From NCBI GenBank assembly GCA_019055375.1, contig JAHQIW010002152.1, forward strand, positions 16,001 to 80,000: a stretch of DNA of 64,000 nucleotides, read 5' to 3'. A program made the position numbers and the translations under genes. The notes beneath the pieces were generated by a model that worked only from the letters and a program-made list of their open reading frames with translations, was not told the DNA's origin and ran no database searches. This document shows, piece by piece, positions 23,184 through 34,524 of the stretch (its first letter is position 1; the number at the start of each line of letters is the position of its first letter). The stretch comes from Parelaphostrongylus tenuis (lineage: Eukaryota > Nematoda > Chromadorea > Rhabditida > Metastrongylidae).

Positions 23184-23560
23184 ATGACGGTTGTGCCAGT
23201 CACAATATTTAGTAGACTTAAAGAACTACATTTTATGTATGTGAGACAGACAAGGCAACTGGATTGAGATTTCAATCATTATCTCTCATATGGAATTTAT
23301 TTTGTTTCCAGTCACATGATAAAGTGATGCACGAGGTTTTATCTCAACTCTGGAAAGGAATCGACTCAGTGAGGATCTCCGAAGATCTTACAAAAGCTCA
23401 ACTTGAGAGCGACCTATCGAACGTTAGTGAAATCAACGGGTTTTTCTTCTTTTATCTGTAGATAGAAATTTTTTCAACTTCATGTAATAGTGTTCGTTTT
23501 TTAATTCCTTAAGACTTTTGCTACAACTATTTTATATAGGCTCGAAGTCACCTCGATTAG
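23184..23560 (+). CDS. Possible small three-exon gene, unidentified
   Basis: The ATG at 23184 is 2 nt past an SL-type acceptor (GACTTTCAG, ending 23181). Exon 1 is 23184-23240 (donor GTGAGAC). Exon 2 is 23312-23422 (acceptor TTTGTTTCCAG, donor GTTAGTG). Exon 3 is 23540-23560 (acceptor TTTATATAG, ending in TAG). All junctions are phase 0. The product is 62 residues, with a helix-like C-terminal half (ISEDLTKAQLESDLSN). A poly(A) signal lies at 24043. Alternative phases at exon 3 would extend the protein by up to 80 residues. The family is not recognised. Confidence 0.45.
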
Positions 23561-24042
23561 TTGCATGTCCGCTGAGACTGCAGAAGCGGTTAGAAGACAA
23601 CAAAGTGATTACTTTATTAGTTAGTAATCTTTCTTTGAGAGCGTGTCCTGATCTTTTAGATACGATTATATCGCTCATATCACTACTAGATCTCTGTTTA
23701 CGTTTTCTTAATACGAGTCGTATTTTATTTCCATCTCGCACCGTCATTGCTAATACTTTTTCTGAAACTACTTTCTGTAAAAGATGATGTAAAAAAAGGT
23801 GGTGTTATAGGGGATCTGCAGTGATTATTATTTTACATGTGAGATGGCTTTTTTTCGCATTTTGGAACTGAAGTCTTGAGAAGATAAGTAATATCAAATT
23901 TGAATAATGTGAACTTTTAAACACAAGATTTCTAATTCAAGATGAGCTGTGAGTTGTATCAATCATTAGAGTGATATTGTAAACTTGTTAAATTCATTTT
24001 ATGTTCGTTCACTTGTAAATTTGAGGAGTCTTGAATCTGTGT

Positions 24043-24048
24043 AATAAA
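24043..24048 (+). terminator. Poly(A) signal
   Basis: AATAAA about 480 nt downstream of the predicted stop at 23560. It is the first clear signal for the small plus-strand gene. Confidence 0.4.
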
Positions 24049-24124
24049 CATAATCTTCATAACATTACTGTTCACCGCTTTACCATAGATCGATGACCGT
24101 TTGGTCTTCCTCATAGATGTGGCA

Positions 24125-24260
24125 AGAGCTTATGCGGGCGTAGATGGTTAGTGATGCTCTGCTTCTGCGCACAGAGTCGATTGGCTCGATCCAGCGACTA
24201 TGGCTTGGTGATGCTTTCAACGGCTGTGATGCAATCGCAGTTCGTATAGTAATTGGGCGA
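24125..24260 (+). mobile_element. Degenerate tRNA-like SINE (SINE-B type)
   Basis: Contains GCGGGCGTAGATGGTTAGTGATGCTC and GGCTCGATCC at A-box/B-box spacing, followed by decayed SINE-B-like sequence. Confidence 0.4.
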
Positions 24261-24417
24261 ACTCATAATTTGTCATATTAGTAGACTTGAAATGTCGTGG
24301 ATGTTCACTCTTTGTACAACTAGACGGCTTTGACTGCCTTACCTTGAATAGCTGCTTGCATACTAACTGGTAACGTGTGAAGAGCCGAGCCACTCTACTG
24401 ACGAAGACCGCCCGGTG

Positions 24418-24849
24418 ATGTTTAGGTCTGACAGGACCTGGTGCTTCTACGATTTCGCGCTAACGGAAGAGTATGTCGAATTTTGGAAGAGAGAATCGGT
24501 TAAGCTTTTATCTTACTTCTACACTGAGGTTGCAGTAATCATCGCGGACGATCTGCTCCGCCTTTATGGAAGCCGTCACACTTTCCTGTGGGCTTCGCAT
24601 TACGAGCATCATAGTCAAGTGCGTAGCGAAGTGTGGCCTGGCGTTGCCAATGCCTTCCCAATCTCGAAAGCTTCGTTGCTCATTGCTGTTTTTGTCTGCG
24701 TAAGGTCTTTCATCACCTTTATACGAAATGTTACAAGTTCGGCGCGAGTCGGGGTTTTATGTGACCCACGCGATTTTGAGTTGGCGTATCAACTCAATGC
24801 TTCTGCATACAAAAGTCTTTTAGTAATCGTAACTGAGAGATGTAAGTGA
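24418..24849 (+). CDS. Unidentified 144-codon ORF
   Basis: This is the longest non-repetitive single ORF in the window. It is protein-like in composition, with aromatic-rich DFALTEEYVEFWKRESVKLL near the start and a possible membrane segment (ASLLIAVFVCVRSFITFI) in the second half. No acceptor, donor or domain signature was recognised, and no homologous copy was seen elsewhere in the window. It could be an exon, an old transposon ORF or chance. Confidence 0.35.
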   Translation: MFRSDRTWCFYDFALTEEYVEFWKRESVKLLSYFYTEVAVIIADDLLRLYGSRHTFLWASHYEHHSQVRSEVWPGVANAFPISKASLLIAVFVCVRSFITFIRNVTSSARVGVLCDPRDFELAYQLNASAYKSLLVIVTERCK

Positions 24850-25286
24850 TGAACAAAGATCAAAGAAACGAAAAAATGGAAACGAAAAGTCCGAAGAATT
24901 TCTTGCCAACCCAATATAATAGCTTGCGACTGAAAATGGGGAAATGACAGCAAGAAACTTTATGCACAAAACAAACTACCGCCAAGAATGTGAGTGGACA
25001 GTAACACACGTCGGTCATTAAGTGGACCAACGTATGAGTGAAAATACATTCACGTCAGACGTTATTTGTCCGGGATAACGAATGTCAAAGACTGGCTGAT
25101 AAAACTCAACAAACATTACATCCATGACATCTTTATCAACTCGTTTGTATCTTTATTCTTTCTTCATAAAACCGAATGACGTCCTGTGGGTGTTTATAAC
25201 ACAGTCTCTTATGAAAAGAACACCGACAGATGATTTTGAAAATGGGTGTGAAACTCGCGAGTAAAGACTTCGGTAACCTATATCAC

Positions 25287-25426
25287 GTTGAGCTCCCTAG
25301 GCGGTACCAATACAGCAGTATCGTCCTTCCATTTGATCAAAAAAATGGGATTTACCGGGAGCATCTGTCCATCCCGATAATGCAGCTGTTTCTCTTCACA
25401 TCTTTCTGATATCGCAGAAGAGCTTT
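25287..25426 (-). CDS. Exon-like ORF, unidentified gene
   Basis: Bounded by an acceptor-like ATAAG (ending 25427) and a donor GTGATA (25286). It encodes 46 codons including LHYRDGQMLPVNPIFLIKW and DDTAVLVPPREL, with no stops. It may belong to the same minus-strand gene as 26689-26967, with a foldback element (25650-26215) in the intron between them. The family is unknown. Confidence 0.3.
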
Positions 25427-25649
25427 CTTATTTCTCCATCCGAAAAAAATTCAATTCAAATTGGATTTTGACAAAGTCTGTAGTAATTGTGGATTGCATC
25501 ACTCAAGTCAAGCCACTTGAAAAAAAATAACGACTCACACCGAATACATCACCAGAGTAGTAAGTCTTCTTATCAGTTTTGGCATTAGAGCAATAAATAC
25601 CAAATGCAATAACGTAAGTGAATTACTGGTGGTCACCCCACAGTCCGAA

Positions 25650-26215
25650 TCTCGAAAATTTCGATGCTCAAACTGATTTTTGAAGCGGTCTATACAGAAC
25701 GTTGTTAGAGCAGAAAGAAAATCATGCTACACACTCGCAGTAGCTAGCTCATTGCTTGAACTTTTTAACCGTGTTATTTGGCAGTGTGAAGCAAAGAAAA
25801 TTCTTACTATAGTACGATAGAACAAAGTGTCCTCCACAATTCTCACACGAGAAACCTAAAAATTTTTTTTGAAGGGAAAAAAGTCAATAACTAAAGAAAA
25901 TGGCGCGTTTCAAACGATACGCTTTTTCAGGGAGGTAGTCAGAATCGTTGCCTACAGTGCCGCTTATTTAGAAAATTTTCCCTTTTCCGAGAAAATTTCT
26001 AGGTTATTCGTATAAGTATTGTGAAGAAGACTTCGCTCTATTGTTCGAAGGATACAATTTTTCACATTGACAGATAAACCCGCTATAAAGTTCAAGCGAC
26101 GAGCTAACTATTTTGAGTGCGAAAGATGATTTTCTTCATGCTCTAACAGCGCTCTCTACATACCGTTACAAAAACCAGTTTTAGTATCAAAACTATTGAG
26201 ATTTCCTATTTATTG
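25650..26215. mobile_element. Foldback element with arms of about 200 bp
   Basis: The left arm (25665-25870) is the imperfect inverse of 25990-26200. For example, TGTTAGAGCA-GAAAGAAAATCAT on the left matches TGTTAGAGCATGAAGAAAATCAT read from the right arm. The centre is near 25930. It is unrelated in sequence to the 5100 and 8465 foldback families. An open frame on the minus strand (about 25970-26110) is arm sequence. Confidence 0.6.
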
Positions 26216-26688
26216 CTGTAGTAACAAATTTTATGAGGAGACCTAATATATTGATGCTTTATAAGTTTGCACTTATAACTGAGTTGACAGAAGGTTAAAC
26301 TATTAGCCTCGCCAAAACCAAAATGAGACAAGACCATCTCGCCACATACATCAGAATCAATTACAAAATCTTTTCCGAATCACGCTCGACTTTATAAAAG
26401 AAAACATTGCTTGTGAATAAAAAGATGTAGCTGCATCGTCCAAATTTAAGATGTTCAGAAATTATGTGATGTTTAGCCTTTAAGAGAAAAGAACCTAAAA
26501 TTGGTTAGGAACGGAACTTCATTTCGCCAATGAAACACCTGCTCCATTGTGTAAATGGTGAACAAACGATGTTCAATAAAGTGGAGAAGAGATTATGATT
26601 GCAACTTGTAAGTCGCTTACTTCCCTAATACATAAGGACATATGTACACAGCGAATACTTTCTTAGTCATCTAGGTCATATATTTTAC

Positions 26689-26967
26689 CTATGTAAGCTT
26701 TTCAAAGTGCATAAATCCGACCTCGACACTCTGAAAACCACCGTTGATAGGTAGGTGTCATCGCGCTGTAGCAGGTAGACGCCCTGTATATGTTTGTGCT
26801 TGCATGCCTGGCTATCTTCCTGTTTTCCCACAAGACGCAACGCCGCCATAACAGTAGCTGAGCGAGGCTTGATGTCACGCACCTCGATACGAAACGTACC
26901 ATATGCTTTGTTGGGGTTGAAGGACATACTGAGTAACTCTGGGAGACAGCTCTTCACCTTTACATGT
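26689..26967 (-). CDS. Exon-like ORF, unidentified gene
   Basis: Acceptor-like AACCAG (ending 26968) and donor GTAAAATA (26688). The 92 codons include AYGTFRIEVRDIKPRSA and HKHIQGVYLLQRDDTYL. The beta-rich pattern and lack of stops suggest a real exon. It lies just outside the segment duplicated at 48550-52600. The family is not recognised. Confidence 0.4.
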
Positions 26968-27251
26968 CTGGTTCAGATCTGTAGACGTTAATACCGAGTT
27001 TTAAACCTTCGATGTCAGACATGACAACGCTAAAAGATTAGATCTTGCAAGATCCAAGACGAGTACTAAAAGGAGTTAAAGCATCAAAACTCTTATTCAA
27101 AACCCTCCACCCATGAGAAATCCTCGAATGGGCGAGGGTTGTGCCTGCAGTTGAGAGCTTTACATTTTTTATGACTGCCACTAAATGCTCTAATACAACT
27201 GATGCACCTTAAAATCCTGAACATATGCATCAAAGAGTTCTCAAGTTCTTA

Positions 27252-27536
27252 CTACCAACAGTCAGTCCACCATTGTGGATTGAGGAAGCTTTTCCCATAC
27301 AAATCTGCATTTAGGATTTCGACACACAGAGTGCCTGCTCGTATCAATTCAAGCTCGAATCTGTGACCACGCACGTGTTGAACGGCATCTTCAATCAGCA
27401 TGATACGCGAAATGCGACGTTGAAGAGAGCCTATGAACTCAGAGGAAAGTGAAACGGCATACAAAGAAAGCTCCAAAAAAGTGCTTTCGTTATTATGTTC
27501 CACGAGTGCAATTTCCGTTGAGGTATAAAGTATCAT
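27252..27536 (-). pseudogene. Exon-like ORF of 94 codons, broken in the paralogous copy
   Basis: The ORF from an ATG at 27536 runs to a donor-like GTAGTAAG at 27255. It contains FLELSLYAVSLSSEFIGSL and HRFELELIRAGTLCVEIL. The matching stretch at about 48790-49080 has small deletions that destroy the frame, so at least one copy is dead. The product is not recognised. Confidence 0.35.
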
Positions 27537-27801
27537 AGTAGCGAATTATCCATGTACATCACCGCCCAATCTCTCAAATGACTGAGCTGATATTAATCAC
27601 CGAAGAGATATAGAAGTCACCACCGATTTTAGATGTGACAGTAAAAAAAATCGAGTTTATTCTTGTATCCGGTATTGTTCTCACGTCAACGCTGATAAGA
27701 CTTCCATTGAAAACATATTTTCAGTACTATGAAACACGTAAATTGATCACTCTATCAGACTTTATCAGCATTTCTGATATCTCTGATAAGGTGGCGTGGT
27801 G

Positions 27802-28715
27802 TATAAAAGCACAATAGAGTCGGGTGTAGTTCACTAACTACTAAAATGTCCAACTGAAGAAGTCGCCACGGATCAGAGTGGCAAAAGCCGAGGAAGCCGA
27901 ACTCGCCACAGTCACTACCGATCAGTGCGCAGACGTTCGCACTGATCACGCAGCCAACGATCATGGTGAGTAATTGTTCGAAAAAGAAAAAGTTTTCACA
28001 GTTTACAATATTAGTTCAGTAGACTCTTTAGGACTTTACTTCATTTATTATCCCACCTACGGTTTTTTTTACTTCACGATTTGGGGGCGGCGCGGCCGAG
28101 TGGTTCTGATGTTCGTCGCTGCGCGCGTGGAGGCGGGCTCCACCCCATCTTGTTCCGGCAGTCAACAACAACGTTCTATGGAACACCACATCAAAGCTAT
28201 TCTCGAGATTGCAAGGAGACTCGCTCAGCCAGTATTCTACGCCGTTCAAGAACAAGACGGAAAACGAGTTAAGCACTGGGATCCGCATAATGAAAAAAAC
28301 AGTGATAACGCATCAAATAAAGTGCTAAATTATCCGTCCCAAGGTTTTTCTTTTGCTGTGCGGTTTCCACTACTTCTAGCATGCAGTTCGTTTTTAGACT
28401 TCTATTTGAACGTAGCTGAATATCGGTTGAGCACGTTTTGCACATTCGAAGATAGCATAGCTGCGGTGTTCCATAGGGTGTTCGTCGTTGACTGACAGAG
28501 AGTGTTGGAGAGTACAAGTTAACCTAGTGCCGTGATGAGCATCAAAATCGCTTTGTTGCACTTCAATTCCCCTTCCGCTTTTCTGCAGATTAATATCCTC
28601 AAGTTTTTAATGTGGCCGTAACAAAATCTAAGAAAAAATCTGATTTGAAGAAAAAAGCCGCATCAAAGGAAACATTGGATCTAAGAAAAATGCGGATCTA
28701 AGAAGACCAGCAAAC
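27802..28715 (+). pseudogene. Lysine-rich repeat gene, copy 1, broken
   Basis: TATAAAAG at 27802-27809 precedes an ATG at 27846 that is followed at once by a stop. One frame over, an exon reads SPRIRVAKAEEAELATV and ends at a GTGAGTAA donor (27966). A second exon from about 28608 encodes VAVTKSKKKSDLKKKAAS and stops at 28715. The acceptor that is TTTTCAG in copy 2 is mutated here. A SINE-A pair fills the intron. The hexapeptide pattern KKSxxx is present but short. No function is proposed. Confidence 0.45.
28085..28560. mobile_element. Two SINE-A copies in inverted orientation
   Basis: A plus copy at 28085-28320 (head GGCGCGGCCGAGTGG) and a minus copy at 28335-28560 lie back to back inside the intron of the lysine-rich gene. 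The same pair is present at 49615-50135, so both insertions predate the segmental duplication. Confidence 0.75.
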
Positions 28716-29344
28716 CTAAGCAGGATCGTGAGTATTTGTCTATATTGGTTCTTGTGTTTGATGGACACGACAGATTGCATTATATAATTTTTCATAAAAA
28801 TTCTCACTCTTGACGCTCACCAAAAGGAACAGTTTTTGCATTCTAGGTAATATTGAAAATTTTCAGTGAGTGAGCCGGAATCTGTCACTTATCAGTCAGC
28901 TTAAACACCATCATTTTGTTTCCACTTACCCTCTAAAAAACTTCTATTTACTTGAATTCCTTTATTTGTATATTAGACAAACGTTACTCAGTGTCTCGTC
29001 ATGACTTAAGCGAAAAACATGGACGGTTTATTGCGATATTCTGTGTGAATTAAGTACACCATCTGTACAATTTCTTGAACTCCTCGAAAGCATTATTTAG
29101 ATTGTCTTTGTGTCTTTTGTTTCATTATTAGAGGGGCAATCTTGTTATTTTTCCAGGGGTCAGATCGTTCATGTTGTTTATTAGTTATCGATAGTATACC
29201 GCGAAAGTACACCATAGATTCTGAGCGATTGAGTATCGACCATCAACAACTCAAGGAAATCAAAATTGAAAATTCAACATTGTTCCAACCTTCTTAGGAT
29301 AAATGTGCTAATGATGCCGCAATCATTCTTCTTTTGCTATCATG

Positions 29345-31130
29345 TTCCAGAAACAGTTCACTTCAACCGACCCAGTCGCCAGTAGCTCTACCACGAGCTC
29401 CAAAAGGTTATCACATAGAAGAAAACGAAGACTAGGTTCGTTTAGTAATTCATACTTTCAACGTGCACTTATGGTGTACAGCGTCGTGCCATATCAATGC
29501 CATATATCAATTTCAGAAACAGTTCATTCCAACCGACCCAGTCGCCGGTAGCTCTACCACGAGCTCCAAAAGGTTATCACATAGAAGAAAACGAGAACTA
29601 GGTTCGTTTAGTAATTCATACTTTCAACGTGCACTTATGGTGTACAGCGTCGTGCCATATCAATGCCATATATCAATTTCAGAAACATTCATTCCAACCG
29701 ACCCAGTCGCCGGTAGCTCTACCACGAGCTCCAAAAGGTTATCACATAGAAGAAAACGAAGACTAGGTTCGTTTAGTAATTCATACTTTCAACGTGCACT
29801 TATGGTGTACAGCGTCGTGCCATATCAATGCCATATATCAATTTCAGAAACAGTTCATTCCAACCGACCCAGTCGCCGGTAGCTCTACCACGAGCTCCAA
29901 AAGGTTATCACATAGAAGAAAACGAGAACTAGGTTCGTTTAGTAATTCATACTTTCAACGTGCACTTATGGTGTACAGCGTCGTGCCATATCAATGCCAT
30001 ATATCAATTTCAGAAACAGTTCATTCCAACCGACCCAGTCGCCGGTAGCTCTACCACGAGCTCCAAAAGGTTATCACATAGAAGAAAACGAAGACTAGGT
30101 TCGTTTAGTAATTCATACTTTCAACGTCCACTTATGGTGTACAGCGTCGTGCCATATCAATGCCATATATCAATTTCAGAAACAGTTCATCCAACCGACC
30201 CAGTCGCCGGTATCTCTACCACGAGCTCCAAAGGTTATCACATAGAAGGAAACGAAGACTAGGTTCGTTTAGTAATTCATACTTTCACGTGCACTTATGG
30301 TGTACAGCGTCGTGCCATATCAATGCAATATATTAATTTCAGAAACAGTTCATTCCAACCGACTCAGTCGCCGGTAGCTTCTACCACGAGCTCCAAAAGG
30401 TTATCACATAGAAGAAAACGAAGACTAGGTTCGTTTAGTAATTCATACTTTCAACGTCCACTTATGGTGTACAGCGTCGTGCCATATCAATGCCATATAT
30501 CAATTTCAGAACAACAGTTCATTCTCATACCGACCCTAGTCGCCCGTTAGCTCTACCCCACGAGCTCCAAAAGGTTATCACATAGAAGAAAACGAAGACT
30601 AGGTTCGTTTAGTAATTCATACTTTCAACGTGCACTTATGGTGTACAGCGTCGTGCCATATCAATGCCATATATCAATTTCAGAACAGTTCATTCCAACC
30701 GACTCATCGCCGTAGCTCTACACGAGCTCAAAAGGTTTCACATAGAAACGAAGACTAGTTCGTTTATTCATACTTCAACGTGCACTTATGGTGTACAGCG
30801 TCGTGCCATATCAATGCAATATATTAATTTCAGAACAGTTCATTCACGACTCAGTCGCCGGTAGCTCTACCACGAGCTCCAAAAGGTTATCACATAGAAG
30901 AAAACGAAGACTAGGTTCGTTTAGTAATTCATACTTTCAACGTCCACTTATGGTGTACAGCGTCGTGCCATATCAATGCCATATATCAATTTCAGAACAG
31001 TTCATTCCAACCGACTCAGTCGCCGGTAGCTCTACACGAGCTCCAAAGGTTATCACATAGAAAACGAAGACTAGGTTCGTTTAGTAATTCATACTTTCAT
31101 CGTGCACTTATGGTGTACAGCGTCGTGCCA
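29345..31130 (+). repeat. 166-bp minisatellite, 11 units
   Basis: The TATGGTGTACAGCGTCG landmark occurs at 29470, 29636, 29801, 29967, 30133, 30296, 30463, 30637, 30787, 30949 and 31109. Spacing is 163-167 bp in most units and 150-174 bp in the last five. Units 2 and 4 share a GAGAACTAGG variant and odd units have GAAGACTAGG, a dimeric pattern. Units near 30325 and 30815 share ATGCAATATATTAAT. Many single-base indels occur at 30500-31080. The unit occurs once in the partner duplication (51070-51235). Confidence 0.95.
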
Positions 31131-31204
31131 TATAAATATTTCGTTACAGGAGATACGCATTGAGTACTACGACTAGTGAGAATCGATTAAGAACTAAAGA
31201 AAGA

Positions 31205-31390
31205 AATTTCGCTTGAGGAATCGCCTGTTTCTTGCCTTCGTACTTTTCAGTCTCTGTTCATTATCACAGTATAAATGATTTTCCATCGATAAAGAATTAG
31301 GAAGAGAATTTTGTTTGAATAATTGCCTTGTTTATTGCCTTTGTATTTTCCAGTCTCTGTTCATTATTACAGTATAAATGCTTTGCCAGA
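31205..31390 (+). repeat. 103-bp tandem repeat, 2 units
   Basis: The TTCAGTCTCTGTTCATTA landmark occurs at 31246 and (as TTCCAG) at 31348. The partner duplication has four units at 51300-51680. Confidence 0.8.
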
Positions 31391-31817
31391 AGTTGTAGAT
31401 TGTGAGAGCACATCAAAAAAGTTCTATGTTAGGCGAATCTTTATAAACCGGAAAGATAGTAGTTTATTCCACGCTACGTGCCAAATAGGAATAACTCTTT
31501 GTTTTTGTTCGTGTCAACACAACAATGTTACTCTCACAATTTTTCTCAAACTTGTCGTGAATGAATTTGGTTTTATTATATGACTAGCGAGGGTGAGATA
31601 AAGTAATTTTGGCCAGCTGTCATCGCCTCGAAAAACAACTTTCTTCACACCAATAGTAATGGACCCGATTTTGACATTTTTATTTGCACGCAACCCATCG
31701 TCGCAGAACTCTTAACATTCAATCCGTTTCTTGGAATGCAACACCACAAAAATCACTATGTTTGGTGTCTTGGTTATTGCAGCTTGAGGCGTTCGTGCTC
31801 TTCATAATTGACGTCGA

Positions 31818-32297
31818 ATGATGGCCGAGACAAATCATCTTCCAGCTTTTGAGGTGGCCGACCTGAGACTTTTTAAGGCGTCCAGTTCACTGATTACGAG
31901 AACTCCATGCCTCAGTATACCTATGTATGTACAGCAGTTGGCACAGCAGGGACGAGGAGTCTATTTTATGTCCGCTTGCCTCTCAGTACTACTAAATATT
32001 GGCTATTCCCACGACCGACTTCTAATGATACCTAAAGGTCAACTAATTCCCTATTCTCCTGATATGCCGGCACGAGATTGAACTGATAACACTCTGGCTA
32101 AGATGTCAGGGTACCTTCCTAAAAGCCTAAAAGTCGCTGTATAGGCAATCTATCCAGTCAAGGACTTTCTTGTCTGATCGCTCTTAACTTGGTATGTTCA
32201 ATCGCATAGTAAGCAGCTTCTTTTGGACACTCACTGCTTTATTGTTTTAGGATTCTGCAGTTATTGCTAGAGGGCAGGAGCACAAGAACTTACATGG
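31818..32297 (+). other. Possible exons in duplication copy 1
   Basis: An ORF at 31818-32081 and a well-bounded 47-nt exon candidate at 32251-32297 (acceptor ATTGTTTTAG, donor GTGAGTAATG) lie at the right end of the duplication. In copy 2 the acceptor is kept (TTGTTGCAG) but the following sequence diverges after GATTCTGCAG. No family is recognised. Confidence 0.3.
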
Positions 32298-32300
32298 GTG

Positions 32301-34210
32301 AGTAATGTACCTGGTTCACATCAAAGAAAGTTCTGAAATATAGCGTGATATCCACGCGCAATGATAGGAGACTCTTATTCGCGACTTATTTTGAGGATTA
32401 ATAGAATTCCTTAGAGACTTTTGTGTACTAATAATCTAGTTTCCTGCGCGAAGGTAGCGACCTTTACTACAGAACGCTTCAGTAAAGAAAGACACGCTTC
32501 GGGCAGAAAGGAACAGCGGAGAAGATTCAGAATCAAAAAACGCTATCCTGTCAATGTCACAACAACCTTGTTAAGGCTTGAAACATCCACCCAGACTATA
32601 ATAATTTTGGACTAACATTCAAACATAGTCGATTGGAAGGCATCCCACCATATTTTGTCAACTAGTTTTTATTTAGGAGGGTTTTTTGATCTCGTTTGAA
32701 CTGTTTCGAATTGCTTTATTTAAACTTTGTTTTCGCTATTTTTTTCCATTGGAAAACTTCATGTTTTCCAAGCGTTCTTACGACATCTCATAGTTCTAAG
32801 TTTTTACTGGGAGGAAATTGCTTAAACCGTTTTTATATTTTGAGCGTTCGTCGATTCAGAAACAAAAGAGGTACGATTCGTTTGAGGAATACTCGTCAGT
32901 GCAGCAGTTTGTAATAGGCAGCAGTTGGGACGATCCTCAAGTTCTATGACATTTTTTTTCTAATATAAGTTACCGAAATCAACATACAGCATACGGCAGT
33001 GCTCTGTCATAGGAGCTTTGATATCTTTGCTCTTTAAATTGAAATATCAGATCTTTTGGGCAACAACGCCAATGGACGTTTGCTGTGAGAGCAAATGGTC
33101 CAGCGGACAATCTTTGACCACACCAAGATGGCAATAGGCGACACACAGCTGCCGTCAACCTCTACAGTCGATTCAGTCGTCGAGCATCATCCGAACGGTC
33201 CTTGACCTCACCTTGATCGCGTCACTTGGAAATTCTTATCAGTCCATCATTGCTCACCCACAAACACTCCTTGGCCAGCTCTTGATCACCTCAAAATCGT
33301 TGCTGTCTCCATCGCTTCTTGCCTTACAAACAATCTATCTATTATATTACTGAATGGTTTACGTTTTGCATTACTGTGAAACGACTCATGGATGTCCTCA
33401 AAAGATATGTGAACGGAACTTTTTCGCTGATCAAAGCATTTTCTTCAGACTTCTAATGACTAGTCGATAAATAAAATCATAAAGATTCCAATTATGATGT
33501 TGATTGCGAAAAGGACTTTTTATTGCTTTGTAGTAGCCAAAGAATGTTAAATTTCGCGCAGCGCAACATCGACTTCAAGCCACCACGCCTTGGCGATATG
33601 TGGCCACAATTTCGCCATATTGGCGCCAAGTCTAACGGCTTTTACTTGCGTGTGTGTAAGATTTTGCAAGAAGCGACACCAGTACTTTGCACATCGATTG
33701 CCTCAATTGTTTTCTGCTGCTTCTCATCGAGTTCCCTCAATTATGAGCCTTTATGCATTATCAGGTACTGAAAAAGACACAGTCATGTTCCCACAAAAAC
33801 GTAGCGTGTTACAAAGCGATTTTCTATGCAAGAATGGTCATTGATAAATTACAAGCATAGCCTCCTCGGATAAGACACATCCTGCGCGCCGAGCGTGAAA
33901 CCCGATCTTCTCTTGGCTATTGTCAAAACCAATTACATTTTTGGATTTCCTGAGACTTGATCTATCAATCGGTTTGCAGAGTTCTGGGCAAAAATTCTTG
34001 GTCAGGGTGAAATGTTTGAATAAGAAACAGAATTTTATTTTGCTGTTTCAGCATGAAAATGAAGCGGTTTCGAAAATAATATTTGCCATTCAAATTCCTT
34101 TGATTTTAGCTACCAAATGACTACTTGACCACTGGAAACGACCAAAAAATAAACTTTCTGGAGGATCGAAGTAGGGTGCTGACAACGGAGAATTACCCCA
34201 AATTTGAATG
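32301..34210. other. No recognised gene
   Basis: AT-rich sequence with short ORFs on both strands. None has paired splice sites or a family signature. Confidence 0.4.
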
Positions 34211-34214
34211 TTAC

Positions 34215-34520
34215 AACGCTATATGAGAAACCTCCTAGAAAAAGGACATACAACGAAGTAGCCCGATATCTAAGCACCTGAATGATTACTAACATTCCTA
34301 TAAAAAGTTCTTGTTTAGCAGAAAGGATCGTTTGTTCATCGACTTCTGTCTAATAGAAAAAAACCACTCTATTGCTGTGAAATTGTAGATTATTATTACA
34401 GAAACTTTCAGGAGAGAATTGAGTGGTAATCAAAAATTCAACCTCAAGCGGGATTTGGACCCGCGTTTCATCCATATCGAAGAGCGTGTTGCCACTGCAC
34501 TACAGAACTTATATAAAAGT
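34215..34520. mobile_element. Foldback arm followed by a SINE-C copy
   Basis: 34215-34370 carries the foldback-family block (AATGATTACTAACATTCCTATAAAAAGTTC). 34425-34520 is a minus-orientation SINE-C with GGGATTTGGACCCGCGTTTCATCC (plus-strand reading). Confidence 0.55.
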
Positions 34521-34524
34521 TTTT

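Larger units (their letters stand above)
26990..32300 (+). repeat. Large direct duplication, copy 1 (partner 48550-52600)
   Basis: Collinear matches run from TGTCAGACATGACAACGCT at 27014 (48570 in the partner) to GATTCTGCAG at 32251 (52570). They include the same SINE-A pair at the same place. The two copies differ mainly in tandem repeats: 166-bp unit 11 versus 1, 103-bp unit 2 versus 4, 18-bp unit about 5 versus 12. Whether the duplicated unit is a transposon or genomic segment is undecided. Confidence 0.8.

Noticed and set aside
28495..28974. 173-codon plus-strand ORF at 27974-28495
   Set aside because: Composed of the two back-to-back SINE-A copies. Its repeats elsewhere in the window are non-coding.
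29342..31060. Overlapping ORFs of 66-139 codons with SSTTSSKRLSHRRKR-type repeats
   Set aside because: They are the 166-bp minisatellite read in all three frames (166 is not a multiple of 3). The single-copy partner at 51070-51235 has no such gene.
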